DNA of 29,275 bases, from contig CAJUDM010000039.1 in the NCBI GenBank assembly GCA_910584915.1, forward strand, positions 1 through 29,275, written 5' to 3'. The notes beneath the pieces are model-generated. The model ran no database searches. It was not told the origin of the DNA and saw only the letters and a list, made by a program, of their open reading frames with translations. This stretch comes from an uncultured Lachnospiraceae bacterium (GTDB taxonomy: Bacteria > Bacillota > Clostridia > Lachnospirales > Lachnospiraceae). Position 1 is the first letter of the stretch. Each line of letters opens with the position of its first letter. The translations under genes and the position numbers were made by a program. This document shows positions 21,391 through 29,275 of this stretch, piece by piece.

Positions 21391-23673
21391 TCACAAAATC
21401 TCCGCTTCCCACAGTTCCTCCCCGCACTGCACCATCACTCTTTCGTACACCGGCTCATACCCATGATGCTCCATTGTCACGGAAACTTTCCCGTCCTTCC
21501 ACGCCACATGGTATAGATTGTACTCCCCGTCACGGTAGGCAAAGTCCTCCCCGTTGTCCTGATAGTGGAGATATTCCCCCTCCCCCGGGTACACTCTGAG
21601 GATCAGCTCCTTATCTTTCTCCTTCGACACATGGTCCATCTCCGGATAGTGCGGTATGATGCTGCCCGCCCTCACAAACAGCGGGCACTCCTCCAGCGCC
21701 GCCTTTCTGATCACATACTGTCCGCCCTCCAGTTTCTCGCCGCTCCAGTAATCATACCACTCGCCCTCCGGCAGATAGACCATCTTTCTTGTGGCTCCCT
21801 GCTCCACCACCGGCGCCGCGAGAAGGCTCTCCCCGAGCATAAATTGTCCGTTCATGTTACGGGTCTCCTCATCCTTCTCATACTCCAGAACCATCGGGCG
21901 CATCAGCGGCATGCCGCTCTCCTCCTCCTGCCTGAACAGATCGTACAGATAGGGCAGGAGCGCATACCGCAGCTTCAAGTATTTTCTGTAAATCTCCAAC
22001 GTCTCCTCGTCGAACGTCCAGGGCTCCTGCACCCTGTTTCCGAAAGAACAGTGGTTTCTGCAAAACGGCGACAGGCTTCCCAGCTCGATCCAGCGGCACA
22101 GAAGCTCCTTTGTGGTATCCGCGCCAAAGCCGCCGATGTCCGATCCCACATAGGGCATACCGCTCAGCCCCAGATTACAGATCTGGGGGATCGCCATCTG
22201 CAAATGTGCCCAGAGGCTCTGGTTGTCCCCTGTCCACGCCATAGTATACTTCTGGGAACCGCTGTAACATGCCCTTGTGATCACAAAGGGACGTTTTCCG
22301 GTCAGCTCTTTCAGCCCCGCATAAGTCGCCCTCGCCATATTGTGACCGTAAACGTTATGCACCTCACTGTGGCATGTCTTTCTCTCCTCCTCGTGAAACA
22401 CCACATCCTCCGGCAGCTCCCCGTTGAAGCTGGCGGGTTCGTTCATATCATTCCAGATACCCGCAATACCGTTTTCCATCAGAACCCTGTGATTTTCTCC
22501 CCACCATTTTCTGACTTCCCTCCTGCCGAAATCAGGGTATACCGCCGCCCCGGGCCAGACCACATTCTCATAGATATCGCCCCCCGGCGTTGTCGCGAAA
22601 TACCCTTTTTCCACACCCTCGTCATAGACTGCGTATCCCGCGTCCTTCTTGACGCCCGGATCGATGATCGTCACAAGGCGCATCCCCATCCCGCTCAAAT
22701 CCTCCGTCAGCCCTTTCATATCCGGGAATTTCTCCTCATCCACCGTGAACACCCGGTATCCCCGCATATAGTCGATGTCCAGGTGAACTGCATCGCATGG
22801 GATCTGATGCTTTCTCATATTCTCCGCGATTCCCCTGACATCCGCCTCACAGCAGTACCCCCAGCGGGACTGGTGATACCCCAGCGTCCAGAGCTGCGGC
22901 AGGGGTGCCGTGCCTGTCAGGTAAGTGTATCCCCTGACCACATCCCGCATGGACTCTCCGCCGATAAAATAATAATTCAGATCCCCCTCGTCCGCCGCAA
23001 AGAAATAGTAGTCGTCCGATTCCTTGCCGAAATCAAAAAATGTCCTGTATGTATTGTCAAAAAACAGCCCGAACACCCCGTCCTGTTTCAGTGTGATAAA
23101 AAACGGTATGCTCTTGTACAGAGATTTGTAGGAATCCACATGAGGGTTCGGATCATCGGTATTCCAGGACACATACTCATAGCCCCGCTTGTTGATAAAG
23201 CCGGTCTTGTCCCCCAGGCCGTAAAAGCAGTCCCCCCGGTCCATCTTTTTCACAACCTGAACCCGGTGCTCCACCCCGCTATCCTCCACGGTGTGCCCCT
23301 CCTGCTCCATAAGCTGCCGCATCTGGTCGGAAAGCATCTTCGGCGGTTTTCTCTCCCCGCGGTAATCCATGCAGAGCGCCTTCCCGTCCCTGTCATAAAA
23401 ATCGCACCTCGCCTCATCCCCGACCTGAACAGTCAGTTCTTCCGTGGAGATCCTCACGCTGCCTTCTGTCTCTTCCATTCTGACAGATATGTCAGTTCTT
23501 TTATCCCCCTCTACCGCATGGGACCCGGGGCGGACGCCCGAGAGATCGGAGAATACCCTGATGATAAGATCGGTGTATGCCGTCACTTCCAGCTCCCCGT
23601 TTTCAAACGTGATAAAAACCGATGTGTCCTCCTGTCTTGCCTTCACGATTTTTCCGTAAGATATCTTTTCCAT
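21391..23673 (-). CDS. GH31 family alpha-glucosidase
   Basis: The 760-residue protein is a retaining alpha-glucosidase that releases glucose from the non-reducing end of alpha-glucosides. It has the GH31 N-terminal beta-sandwich, the barrel with HLDIDYM (298-303), the catalytic nucleophile Asp409 in WNDMNEP and the acid/base region TGDN with Asp483, followed by C-terminal beta domains. No signal peptide is visible, so it should be cytoplasmic and act on imported maltodextrin. AGGAG lies about ten bases before the ATG. Its neighbours are an amylomaltase and a glucan phosphorylase. A role on isomaltose or other alpha-linkages cannot be excluded, because GH31 specificity is hard to predict from sequence. 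Confidence 0.95.
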   Translation of the reverse strand: MEKISYGKIVKARQEDTSVFITFENGELEVTAYTDLIIRVFSDLSGVRPGSHAVEGDKRTDISVRMEETEGSVRISTEELTVQVGDEARCDFYDRDGKALCMDYRGERKPPKMLSDQMRQLMEQEGHTVEDSGVEHRVQVVKKMDRGDCFYGLGDKTGFINKRGYEYVSWNTDDPNPHVDSYKSLYKSIPFFITLKQDGVFGLFFDNTYRTFFDFGKESDDYYFFAADEGDLNYYFIGGESMRDVVRGYTYLTGTAPLPQLWTLGYHQSRWGYCCEADVRGIAENMRKHQIPCDAVHLDIDYMRGYRVFTVDEEKFPDMKGLTEDLSGMGMRLVTIIDPGVKKDAGYAVYDEGVEKGYFATTPGGDIYENVVWPGAAVYPDFGRREVRKWWGENHRVLMENGIAGIWNDMNEPASFNGELPEDVVFHEEERKTCHSEVHNVYGHNMARATYAGLKELTGKRPFVITRACYSGSQKYTMAWTGDNQSLWAHLQMAIPQICNLGLSGMPYVGSDIGGFGADTTKELLCRWIELGSLSPFCRNHCSFGNRVQEPWTFDEETLEIYRKYLKLRYALLPYLYDLFRQEEESGMPLMRPMVLEYEKDEETRNMNGQFMLGESLLAAPVVEQGATRKMVYLPEGEWYDYWSGEKLEGGQYVIRKAALEECPLFVRAGSIIPHYPEMDHVSKEKDKELILRVYPGEGEYLHYQDNGEDFAYRDGEYNLYHVAWKDGKVSVTMEHHGYEPVYERVMVQCGEELWEAEIL

Positions 23674-23887
23674 TTATAAAACTCCTCTTCATAATTTCAC
23701 GATAATATATATACATTAATAACTATATATTTTTCTCATTTGGCAACCCTGCAAAATGAATCGATGAAGCAATGCTGCAGTGAAACGGGAAAGCTGAACT
23801 GCTGCGAGTAACCAATCCCCTCAGACACACAACTCCGTCTATACATTTTTACAGGGTTTTCTCACACAGGATAGTCATCCCGCGAAT

Positions 23888-25486
23888 TTATTTCCGCCTG
23901 TCATATAATTCCGCCAGCCCTGCCATCTGATCCGCCAGCTCCTCAGTCAGTTCCCCGGGCAGCAGCCTCCACTTCCAGTTTGTGCCCAGTGTGGAGGGCA
24001 GATTCATCCTCGCCTCATTGCCAAGCCCCAGATAATCCTGTATCGGGATCACCGCCGTGTCCGCGACAGAGGAGAGCGCCGCTCTGATCATCCCCTCCCG
24101 GATATCTTTTCTCCGCTTCACTCCCAGATACTTCATAGCAAAAGAAACTCTCTTCCTCTTCGCACTCTCAAGCCACCCTTCGATCGTATCGTTATCGTGG
24201 GTTCCCGTGTAGACCACCGCGTTCTTCCCATAATTGTGGGGCAGATATTCGCTGTCCGAGCCTCCGTCAAAAGCAAACAGAATCACTTTCATCCCCGGAT
24301 AACCGCTCTTTTTTACCAGCCGCAGCACAGAGGGCGTCAGAAATCCCAGATCCTCCGCGATCACATCCCGCTTTCCCAGCTTCTTCTTCATCACCTGGAA
24401 GATATCGTAACCTGGCCCCTTCTCCCAGTGCCCGAACTCCGCCGTGGGATCTCCGTAGGGAATGGAATAATACTCGTCAAATCCCCGGAAATGATCGATC
24501 CGCAGAATATCATACAACTCATAGCATCTCGAGATCCGCCTCATCCACCAGTCGTACCCCGTCTCCTTGTGGTATTCCCAGCGGTACAAAGGATTCCCCC
24601 AAAGCTGCCCCGTAGCCGAAAAAGCATCCGGGGGACAGCCCGCCACGGCAGTCGGCAAAAAGCCCTCATCCAGCTGGAACAACTCCGGAGAAGCCCAGAC
24701 ATCCGCTGAATCGTACGCCACATAGATCGGAATATCCCCGATGATCCGGATGCCCTTCCCGTTGGCATACTCTTTTAGCGAAAGCCACTGCTCCTCAAAC
24801 AAAAACTGCTGGAACCGGATAAACCCGATCTCCTCCGCATACTTCTCCCGGTACCGCTCCATCGCCTCCGGTTCCCTGAAACGGATCTCCTCATCCCACT
24901 GATTGAAACTCTTCCCGCCAAAGGCATGTTTTACCGCCATGTACAGCGCATAATCTTCAAGCCAGTAAGCATTTTTTTCGCAGAATGCCACATATTCTTC
25001 GCGGGATTCGATATTGCTGTTCCTGTATGCTTTTCTCAGGATGTGAAATCTGGTCTCGTAGATCCTTCCGTAGTCCACATACCTCTGTGACGCATTTTTC
25101 CGCAGGCCGCTCTCTCCGAAATCGACATCCGAAACATTCCCGACTGCGGCGGCTCCGACAACTCCCTTCTCCGCGCTTCCGTCTTCACGCCCTTTCTTTC
25201 CGGAGCTGCCTTCGCAGGGAGCCTCCTCCCCGCAGTCCCCCCTTGTGATCCATCCCGCCTCGACCAGCTTTTCCAGATCGATAAAATAAGGATTCCCCGC
25301 ATAAGTGGAAAAAGACTGATAAGGCGAATCGCCGTAGCCGGTAGGCCCCAGAGGCAGTATCTGCCACAGAGACTGCCCCGCCCTCTCGAGAAAATCCACA
25401 AACTCATAACATTCCTTTGAAAATGCCCCGATCCCGTACTTCGACGGAATACTCGTAACCGGTAACAATACGCCGCTTCGCCTCAT
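23888..25486 (-). CDS. malQ: 4-alpha-glucanotransferase (GH77, amylomaltase)
   Basis: MalQ transfers maltosyl units between alpha-1,4-glucans, making longer chains for the phosphorylase and releasing glucose. The 532-residue product has the GH77 pattern RRSGVLLPVTSIPSKYGIG, then GDSPYQSFSTYAGNPYFIDL, the nucleophile region RIDHFRGFDEYY, the acid/base VIAEDLGF and GTHDNDT. The ATG at 25486 is preceded by GAGG six bases away. It is inside the overlap zone with the glgP stop, so translation is likely coupled; a GTG at 25498 is the alternative start. A Gly/Ala/Glu-rich insert of about 40-50 residues near position 85-130 replaces a short loop in other MalQ proteins. Confidence 0.95.
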   Translation of the reverse strand: MRRSGVLLPVTSIPSKYGIGAFSKECYEFVDFLERAGQSLWQILPLGPTGYGDSPYQSFSTYAGNPYFIDLEKLVEAGWITRGDCGEEAPCEGSSGKKGREDGSAEKGVVGAAAVGNVSDVDFGESGLRKNASQRYVDYGRIYETRFHILRKAYRNSNIESREEYVAFCEKNAYWLEDYALYMAVKHAFGGKSFNQWDEEIRFREPEAMERYREKYAEEIGFIRFQQFLFEEQWLSLKEYANGKGIRIIGDIPIYVAYDSADVWASPELFQLDEGFLPTAVAGCPPDAFSATGQLWGNPLYRWEYHKETGYDWWMRRISRCYELYDILRIDHFRGFDEYYSIPYGDPTAEFGHWEKGPGYDIFQVMKKKLGKRDVIAEDLGFLTPSVLRLVKKSGYPGMKVILFAFDGGSDSEYLPHNYGKNAVVYTGTHDNDTIEGWLESAKRKRVSFAMKYLGVKRRKDIREGMIRAALSSVADTAVIPIQDYLGLGNEARMNLPSTLGTNWKWRLLPGELTEELADQMAGLAELYDRRK

Positions 25487-25494
25487 AATCGCCC

Positions 25495-27828
25495 TCACAT
25501 CATTTTAGTTAAATGCCAAACATCCCTGTTGTACTCCTCGATCGTCCTGTCGGAGGAGAAAAATCCCGCCTTCGCGATATTGTGCAGCATCATCTTCTTC
25601 CACTTCGTCCGATCCTCATAGTCCTCAAACGCCTGATCCTTCACCCGGATATAATCCTCCAAGTCGAGCAGCGTCATAAACCAGTCTTTGTTCAGCAGTT
25701 CGTCGTGGAGCCTTTTCAGATTCTCTTTATTGCCCGCCGCCATAGCCTGTTTCCCGACGATAAAGTCCACCGCCTCTTTGATCACCTTGCTCTTCTCGTA
25801 ATACTTTTTGGACACATAGCCCGGTTTCCCTTTTTTCTTCTCCTCATAATACCGGATGACCGTATCGGAATCCTCCCCGAAGATATAGATATTGTCATCT
25901 CCCACCAGCTCGTGGATCTCCACGTTTGCGCCGTCCGCCGTCCCCAGCGTCACCGCGCCGTTCAGCATGAACTTCATATTGCCGGTGCCGGAAGCCTCCT
26001 TGGACGCCAGCGAGATCTGCTCGGAGATATCGCACGCCGGAATGATCTTCTCCGCGTAGCTGACATTATAATTTTCCACCATCAGCACTGTCATATAAGG
26101 ACTGACATCCTTGTCATTATTTACGATCTCCTCCAGCACCAGGAGCAGATGGATGATATCCTTCGCGATCACATAGGCGGGCGCCGCCTTCGCGCCAAAG
26201 ATAAAGGTCAGCGGCCGCTTCGGGATCTTGCCGCCCTTGATCTCCAGATACTTGTGGATGATATACAGCGCGTTCATCTGCTGCCTCTTGTACTCATGGA
26301 GCCTCTTGATCTGGATGTCAAAAATGGAATTCGGATCAAGCTCCACACCCTCCATCTCCTTCACATAAGCCACCAGCTCCTGCTTCTTTGTCCGCTTGAT
26401 CTCGGCAAGCTTATCGAGCACCACCGCATCATCCTCGAAAGCAAGGAGCTTCTCCAGCTCATCCGCATCCTTCTTAAAGCCCTTCCCGATCAGGCTCGTG
26501 ATATAAGCCGAAAGCTCCCTGTTGCAGGACAACAGCCACCTTCTGAACGTGATGCCGTTTGTCTTGTTGTTGAATTTTTCCGGATAGAGCTTGTAAAAAT
26601 CATGGAGCTCCGTGTTCTTCAAAATCTCCGTGTGGATCGCCGCCACGCCGTTCACCGAGAAACCGTAGTGGATATCGATATGTGCCATATGCACCCTCTC
26701 ATCCTTGTCGATGATCCATACATTCCTGTTCTTCGGGTATTTCTCCCGCACCTTCTTATCCAGATATTTGATGATCGGCACAAGCTGGGGCACCACTTTC
26801 TCCAGGTATTTCAGCGGCCATTTCTCCAATGCCTCCGCCAGGATCGTATGATTCGTGTAGGCGCAGGTTCTGCTCACCACCTCGATCGCCTCATCCATCG
26901 TGAACGCCTTATCCTCCACCAGTATCCGGATCAGCTCCGGGATGACCATGGTCGGATGGGTATCGTTAATCTGAATCACACAGTAATCATAAAGCTTTCT
27001 CAGATCCTGCTTTTTTTCTTTCAGCTCCTGCAAGATAAGCTGCGCCCCGTTGCTGACCATAAAGTACTGTTGATAGATCCTCAGGAGATTACCCGCCTCG
27101 TCGGAATCATCGGGGTACAGGAACAATGTCAGGTTCTTCTCGATCTCCTCCTTGTCAAAGCTGATGCCGTCCTTCACGATACTCTCGTCCACAGACTCGA
27201 TATCAAACAGATGCAGTTTGTTGACACCACTGTCATATCCAACCACATCGATATCATAGAGCCGCGACTTCACTGTCACATCCCCGAATGACACATCAAA
27301 CGTCGTCTCCGTCTTGTTGAGCCAGCTGTCCTTCTCGATCCACTCGTTGGGCTCCGCCTCCTGCAATTTATCCTTGAACACCTGCTTGAACAGACCGAAA
27401 TGATAGTTTAACCCGATCCCGTCGCCAGGCAGCCCGAGCGTCGCGATGGAATCCAGAAAACATGCCGCCAGGCGTCCCAATCCGCCGTTTCCAAGGGACG
27501 GTTCCGGCTCCACCTCCTCGATCTTCGCAAGCTCCTTCCCGTACTTCTTCAGGATCTTCTCCAGTTCCTCGTAGATCCCCAGGTTGATCAGATTGTTGGA
27601 CAAAAGCTTACCGATCAGAAACTCCGCCGAAATATAGTAGAGCTTTTTCTCTCCCGTGATCTCCTCCGTGACCTCAGTCATCTCCTTCGTCAGTTCCAGG
27701 ACAGCATAGTAGAGCTCCGCGTCCGTACAGTCCGCCAGCCCTTTCCCGTACTTCCTCTCCGCCAGCATCGCAAGCTGCGTCTCCATGTTGAGCTGTAACA
27801 CTTTCCTTGGCATCTGTAATTCTGTCAT
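25495..27828 (-). CDS. glgP: Glycogen/maltodextrin phosphorylase
   Basis: This pyridoxal-phosphate enzyme splits alpha-1,4-glucans with phosphate to glucose 1-phosphate. The 777-residue product has YYISAEFLIGKLLSNNLINLG near the start, EPSLGNGGLGRLAACFLDSIA, and the PLP site EASGTGNMKFMLNGA with Lys619. AGGAGG lies eight bases before the ATG. It is slightly shorter than the 800-840 residues of many phosphorylases, mostly by lacking N-terminal regulatory extension. malQ follows with overlap. Together they degrade glycogen or imported maltodextrin, and LacI-family control is likely from the gene upstream. Whether glycogen or maltodextrin is the main substrate cannot be told. Confidence 0.97.
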   Translation of the reverse strand: MTELQMPRKVLQLNMETQLAMLAERKYGKGLADCTDAELYYAVLELTKEMTEVTEEITGEKKLYYISAEFLIGKLLSNNLINLGIYEELEKILKKYGKELAKIEEVEPEPSLGNGGLGRLAACFLDSIATLGLPGDGIGLNYHFGLFKQVFKDKLQEAEPNEWIEKDSWLNKTETTFDVSFGDVTVKSRLYDIDVVGYDSGVNKLHLFDIESVDESIVKDGISFDKEEIEKNLTLFLYPDDSDEAGNLLRIYQQYFMVSNGAQLILQELKEKKQDLRKLYDYCVIQINDTHPTMVIPELIRILVEDKAFTMDEAIEVVSRTCAYTNHTILAEALEKWPLKYLEKVVPQLVPIIKYLDKKVREKYPKNRNVWIIDKDERVHMAHIDIHYGFSVNGVAAIHTEILKNTELHDFYKLYPEKFNNKTNGITFRRWLLSCNRELSAYITSLIGKGFKKDADELEKLLAFEDDAVVLDKLAEIKRTKKQELVAYVKEMEGVELDPNSIFDIQIKRLHEYKRQQMNALYIIHKYLEIKGGKIPKRPLTFIFGAKAAPAYVIAKDIIHLLLVLEEIVNNDKDVSPYMTVLMVENYNVSYAEKIIPACDISEQISLASKEASGTGNMKFMLNGAVTLGTADGANVEIHELVGDDNIYIFGEDSDTVIRYYEEKKKGKPGYVSKKYYEKSKVIKEAVDFIVGKQAMAAGNKENLKRLHDELLNKDWFMTLLDLEDYIRVKDQAFEDYEDRTKWKKMMLHNIAKAGFFSSDRTIEEYNRDVWHLTKMM

Positions 27829-27892
27829 AATACAATCCTCCTGATATATTTATTATATTGTACTCTTTTATATCATAATAAAAAGCGGGAAT

Positions 27893-27922
27893 CTTCTCCA
27901 TTTGCTAACGCAAATAGAGAAG
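27893..27922 (-). promoter_or_regulatory. 30-bp imperfect palindrome in the glgP upstream region
   Basis: CTTCTC (27893-27898) pairs with GAGAAG (27917-27922), and ATTTGC (27900-27905) with GCAAAT (27910-27915), with one mismatch and a four-base centre. No T-run follows on either strand. It may be an operator for the LacI-family protein or a leader hairpin. Confidence 0.45.
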
Positions 27923-27960
27923 TATCAAATAACTTCACCTGGCGGTTCAGTTATTTTCTA

Positions 27961-28064
27961 TTCCAGTTCCGCAGATGCCCTTCCAGTACACTTTACCAGA
28001 AAACAAAGTTTCAGCCGCTCTGCGCCTGCAACTTGTCTTGTGCACTGTACAGGCATCTGCTGTT
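27961..28064. repeat. Diverged third copy of the hairpin repeat
   Basis: It begins TTCCAGTTCCGCA, exactly as in the copies at 7647 and 7755, and ends TGCACTGT-four bases-CATCTGCTGTT, against TGCACTGT-four bases-TATATGCTGTT there. The outer arms are GCAGATGCC (27971-27979) and GGCATCTGC (28052-28060), still perfectly complementary though changed on both sides. It fills most of the gap between the LacI-family stop codon and the glgP leader. Confidence 0.85.
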
Positions 28065-28065
28065 C

Positions 28066-29055
28066 TTATGCTATAATATCCAGATACTTCATCCTTACAA
28101 TAGTATGCGGCAATATGACTTCTCTCCCCTCGCCGCCCCGCAGAAGATACTCAAGCTCTTCCACCGCGGCGGCGGAGATCCCCGCAAAGTTCTGCTGCAC
28201 CGTGTTCATCTGTTTTCCGGCGTAGCCCATCAGCACCAGGCCGTCAAACCCGCAGACCGGGCGGAAGATATCCATCTCGATCAGCGCCCGCATGGCGCCG
28301 ATCGCCATCAGGTCCGATCCGCAGACGATGACATCTCTGCTCTTCGCATACTGGAACGTCAGATTCCTCGCCTTCAGTTCGCTGAAATCCCCGTAGCGGA
28401 CAAAGAGTTTGCAGGAGAGTTCCTCCGCCAGCTCCTCGATTCCCCGAAGCCGCTCCGCGCCCGGATAGGAATTCTTTTTCCCGGCGATATACAGGATCTT
28501 TTTCGACCGGTTTTCCAGTATCGTCTTTCTCGCCACATCGATCTGCGCCTGCCTGTGGTTGATACCGATACAGGAAACATTTTCCGCGTGGTAGGACACA
28601 TCCACCAGCACCATCTTAAATACGCCCCGCTCCACCAGCTCCCAGAGCACCCTGTCATTGCCGCTCATCCCGTAGACAATAATGCCCTCGATGCTCTGCG
28701 CCTGAAAGTAACGGATGATCTCCGCCACCGATTTCCCCTTCAGCATGGAAAAAAATACGGTGATCAGATCCAGCTTCATCTCCTGCGCCTTTTGGATCGC
28801 GCCTGCCATATACTGCATGTCGATCTCATCGATCGCCTTGGTCTGGGTATTTAAATTCATCAGAAGGGCGATCCGCCCCGCCTGCTTGGAAGAGAGCGCC
28901 GCGGCGATGGAGTTCGGCACAAAATGGAGCTCCTCTATCGCCTCCTTCACTTTCTTCTTCGTCTTTTCGCTGACGCCCGGATAGCCGTTCAACACCTTGG
29001 ACACCGTGGATATCGCCACGCCGGACCGCCTTGCCACATCCTTGATCGAAACCAT
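28066..29055 (-). CDS. LacI-family transcriptional regulator
   Basis: The 329-residue protein starts with a LacI-type helix-turn-helix and hinge (SIKDVARRSGVAISTVSKVLNGYPGVSEKT region, residues 3-33, then LHFVPNSIAAALSS), followed by a periplasmic-binding-protein-like effector domain with GRIALLMN, EGIIVYGMSG and a dimer-region GSDLMAIGAMRAL. The start at 29055 has AGGAG five bases upstream; the longer frame to 29118 is unlikely. It lies upstream of glgP-malQ and the GH31 gene, so it is a candidate maltodextrin or glycogen regulator. Its own promoter overlaps a perfect operator-like palindrome, which suggests autoregulation or CcpA control. Confidence 0.93.
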   Translation of the reverse strand: MVSIKDVARRSGVAISTVSKVLNGYPGVSEKTKKKVKEAIEELHFVPNSIAAALSSKQAGRIALLMNLNTQTKAIDEIDMQYMAGAIQKAQEMKLDLITVFFSMLKGKSVAEIIRYFQAQSIEGIIVYGMSGNDRVLWELVERGVFKMVLVDVSYHAENVSCIGINHRQAQIDVARKTILENRSKKILYIAGKKNSYPGAERLRGIEELAEELSCKLFVRYGDFSELKARNLTFQYAKSRDVIVCGSDLMAIGAMRALIEMDIFRPVCGFDGLVLMGYAGKQMNTVQQNFAGISAAAVEELEYLLRGGEGREVILPHTIVRMKYLDIIA

Positions 29056-29143
29056 TTCTGCTCCTGTTTTTACTTTCCTTTTTCTCTGCGTTTTATGTAT
29101 GCTTGATAATACTGACACATCAAACGGCAGAATATCAGGCTTA

Positions 29144-29155
29144 GAAAACGTTTTC
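29144..29155 (-). promoter_or_regulatory. LacI/CcpA-type operator palindrome
   Basis: GAAAACGTTTTC is a perfect 12-bp palindrome with the central CG typical of LacI-family and cre sites. The flanks give TGGAAAACGTTTTCTA on the minus strand, close to the cre consensus. It lies just past the expected start of the LacI-family transcript. Confidence 0.7.
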
Positions 29156-29162
29156 CATCGCT

Positions 29163-29191
29163 ACTATAGTACAAATGCCATGTAGTGTCAA
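29163..29191 (-). promoter_or_regulatory. Sigma-A promoter of the LacI-family gene
   Basis: The minus strand has a perfect -35 TTGACA (29186-29191), a 17 bp spacer and -10 TATAGT (29163-29168). The leader is about 100 bases and begins at the operator. I see no supportable feature in 29192-29275. Confidence 0.8.
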
Positions 29192-29275
29192 GAGGTTTTT
29201 TACAAATTGACTGACAGCAGGTAACAGACAATATGTAATGACCCCGCATTTGTAATCTCGTGGATTTACCTGTAT

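Noticed and set aside
21565..23679. 704-codon plus-strand frame opposite the GH31 gene
   Set aside because: The product has no recognisable motifs and is rich in His, Arg, Pro and Leu, as expected for the complement of a GC-rich gene. The minus strand encodes a complete GH31 enzyme with catalytic motifs.
25513..27291. 592-codon plus-strand frame opposite glgP
   Set aside because: It is an antisense shadow: low-complexity Leu/His/Arg composition, no ribosome binding site, and glgP on the other strand is unmistakable.
29218..29273. CAGGTAA/TTACCTG inverted repeat at the right edge
   Set aside because: Seven-base arms with a 42-base gap can occur by chance, and the context beyond the edge is unknown.

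Overview
The window looks like chromosome from a spore-forming, anaerobic Firmicute of the Lachnospiraceae type (class Clostridia). The reasons are an alpha/beta-type small acid-soluble spore protein, an FMN riboswitch ahead of a RibU-type transporter, sigma-A promoters of the usual -35/17 bp/-10 form, strong AGGAGG ribosome binding sites, and a clustered tsaE-tsaB-rimI-tsaD region. This assignment is inferred from gene families; no search was run. Almost every gene is on the minus strand. The exception is a plus-strand block at 17020-19958.

Layout. 1-500: a strong leftward promoter that probably drives an rRNA operon beyond the left edge, and two tRNA-Ser genes (GGA, UGA) without encoded CCA. 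628-6852: a minus-strand housekeeping run of a YcxB-like membrane protein, tsaE, tsaB, rimI, rnz (RNase Z), an unknown membrane-anchored protein, tsaD and ispD. TsaB/TsaD/TsaE make the t6A modification of tRNA, and RNase Z trims tRNA 3' ends that lack CCA, so the cluster is largely about tRNA maturation. 6864-8180: a riboflavin ECF transporter S component under an FMN riboswitch and intrinsic terminator. Its leader carries two identical 108-bp hairpin repeats; a diverged third copy lies at 27961-28064. 8277-9969: a lipoprotein nuclease and a small unrecognised protein. 10314-11709: an SASP, a two-CBS-domain protein and a DJ-1/PfpI protein.

11911-19337 is the most interesting metabolic region. 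A ROK-family regulator and a ribose-type (CUT2) ABC importer (ATPase, permease, lipoprotein binding protein) are on the minus strand. Divergent from them is an operon of a hexulose-6-phosphate-synthase-like (HUMPS family) enzyme, a DhaK-like kinase subunit and a divergent DhaL-like subunit. The two units share a promoter region that holds an AT-rich near-palindrome. No isomerase (PHI) and no DhaM are encoded in the window. I infer an uncharacterised pathway: import of a sugar or polyol-type substrate, phosphorylation by the DhaKL pair, then aldol cleavage or decarboxylation.

19467-21351: a CYTH-domain protein on the plus strand and an RsiV-like lipoprotein on the minus strand. 21391-29191: an alpha-glucan utilisation locus of a GH31 alpha-glucosidase, a GH77 4-alpha-glucanotransferase, a glycogen/maltodextrin phosphorylase and a LacI-family regulator. 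The regulator's own promoter carries a perfect operator-like palindrome. Many apparent open frames opposite the GC-rich genes, including a 704-codon frame opposite the GH31 gene, are antisense shadows and are left out.
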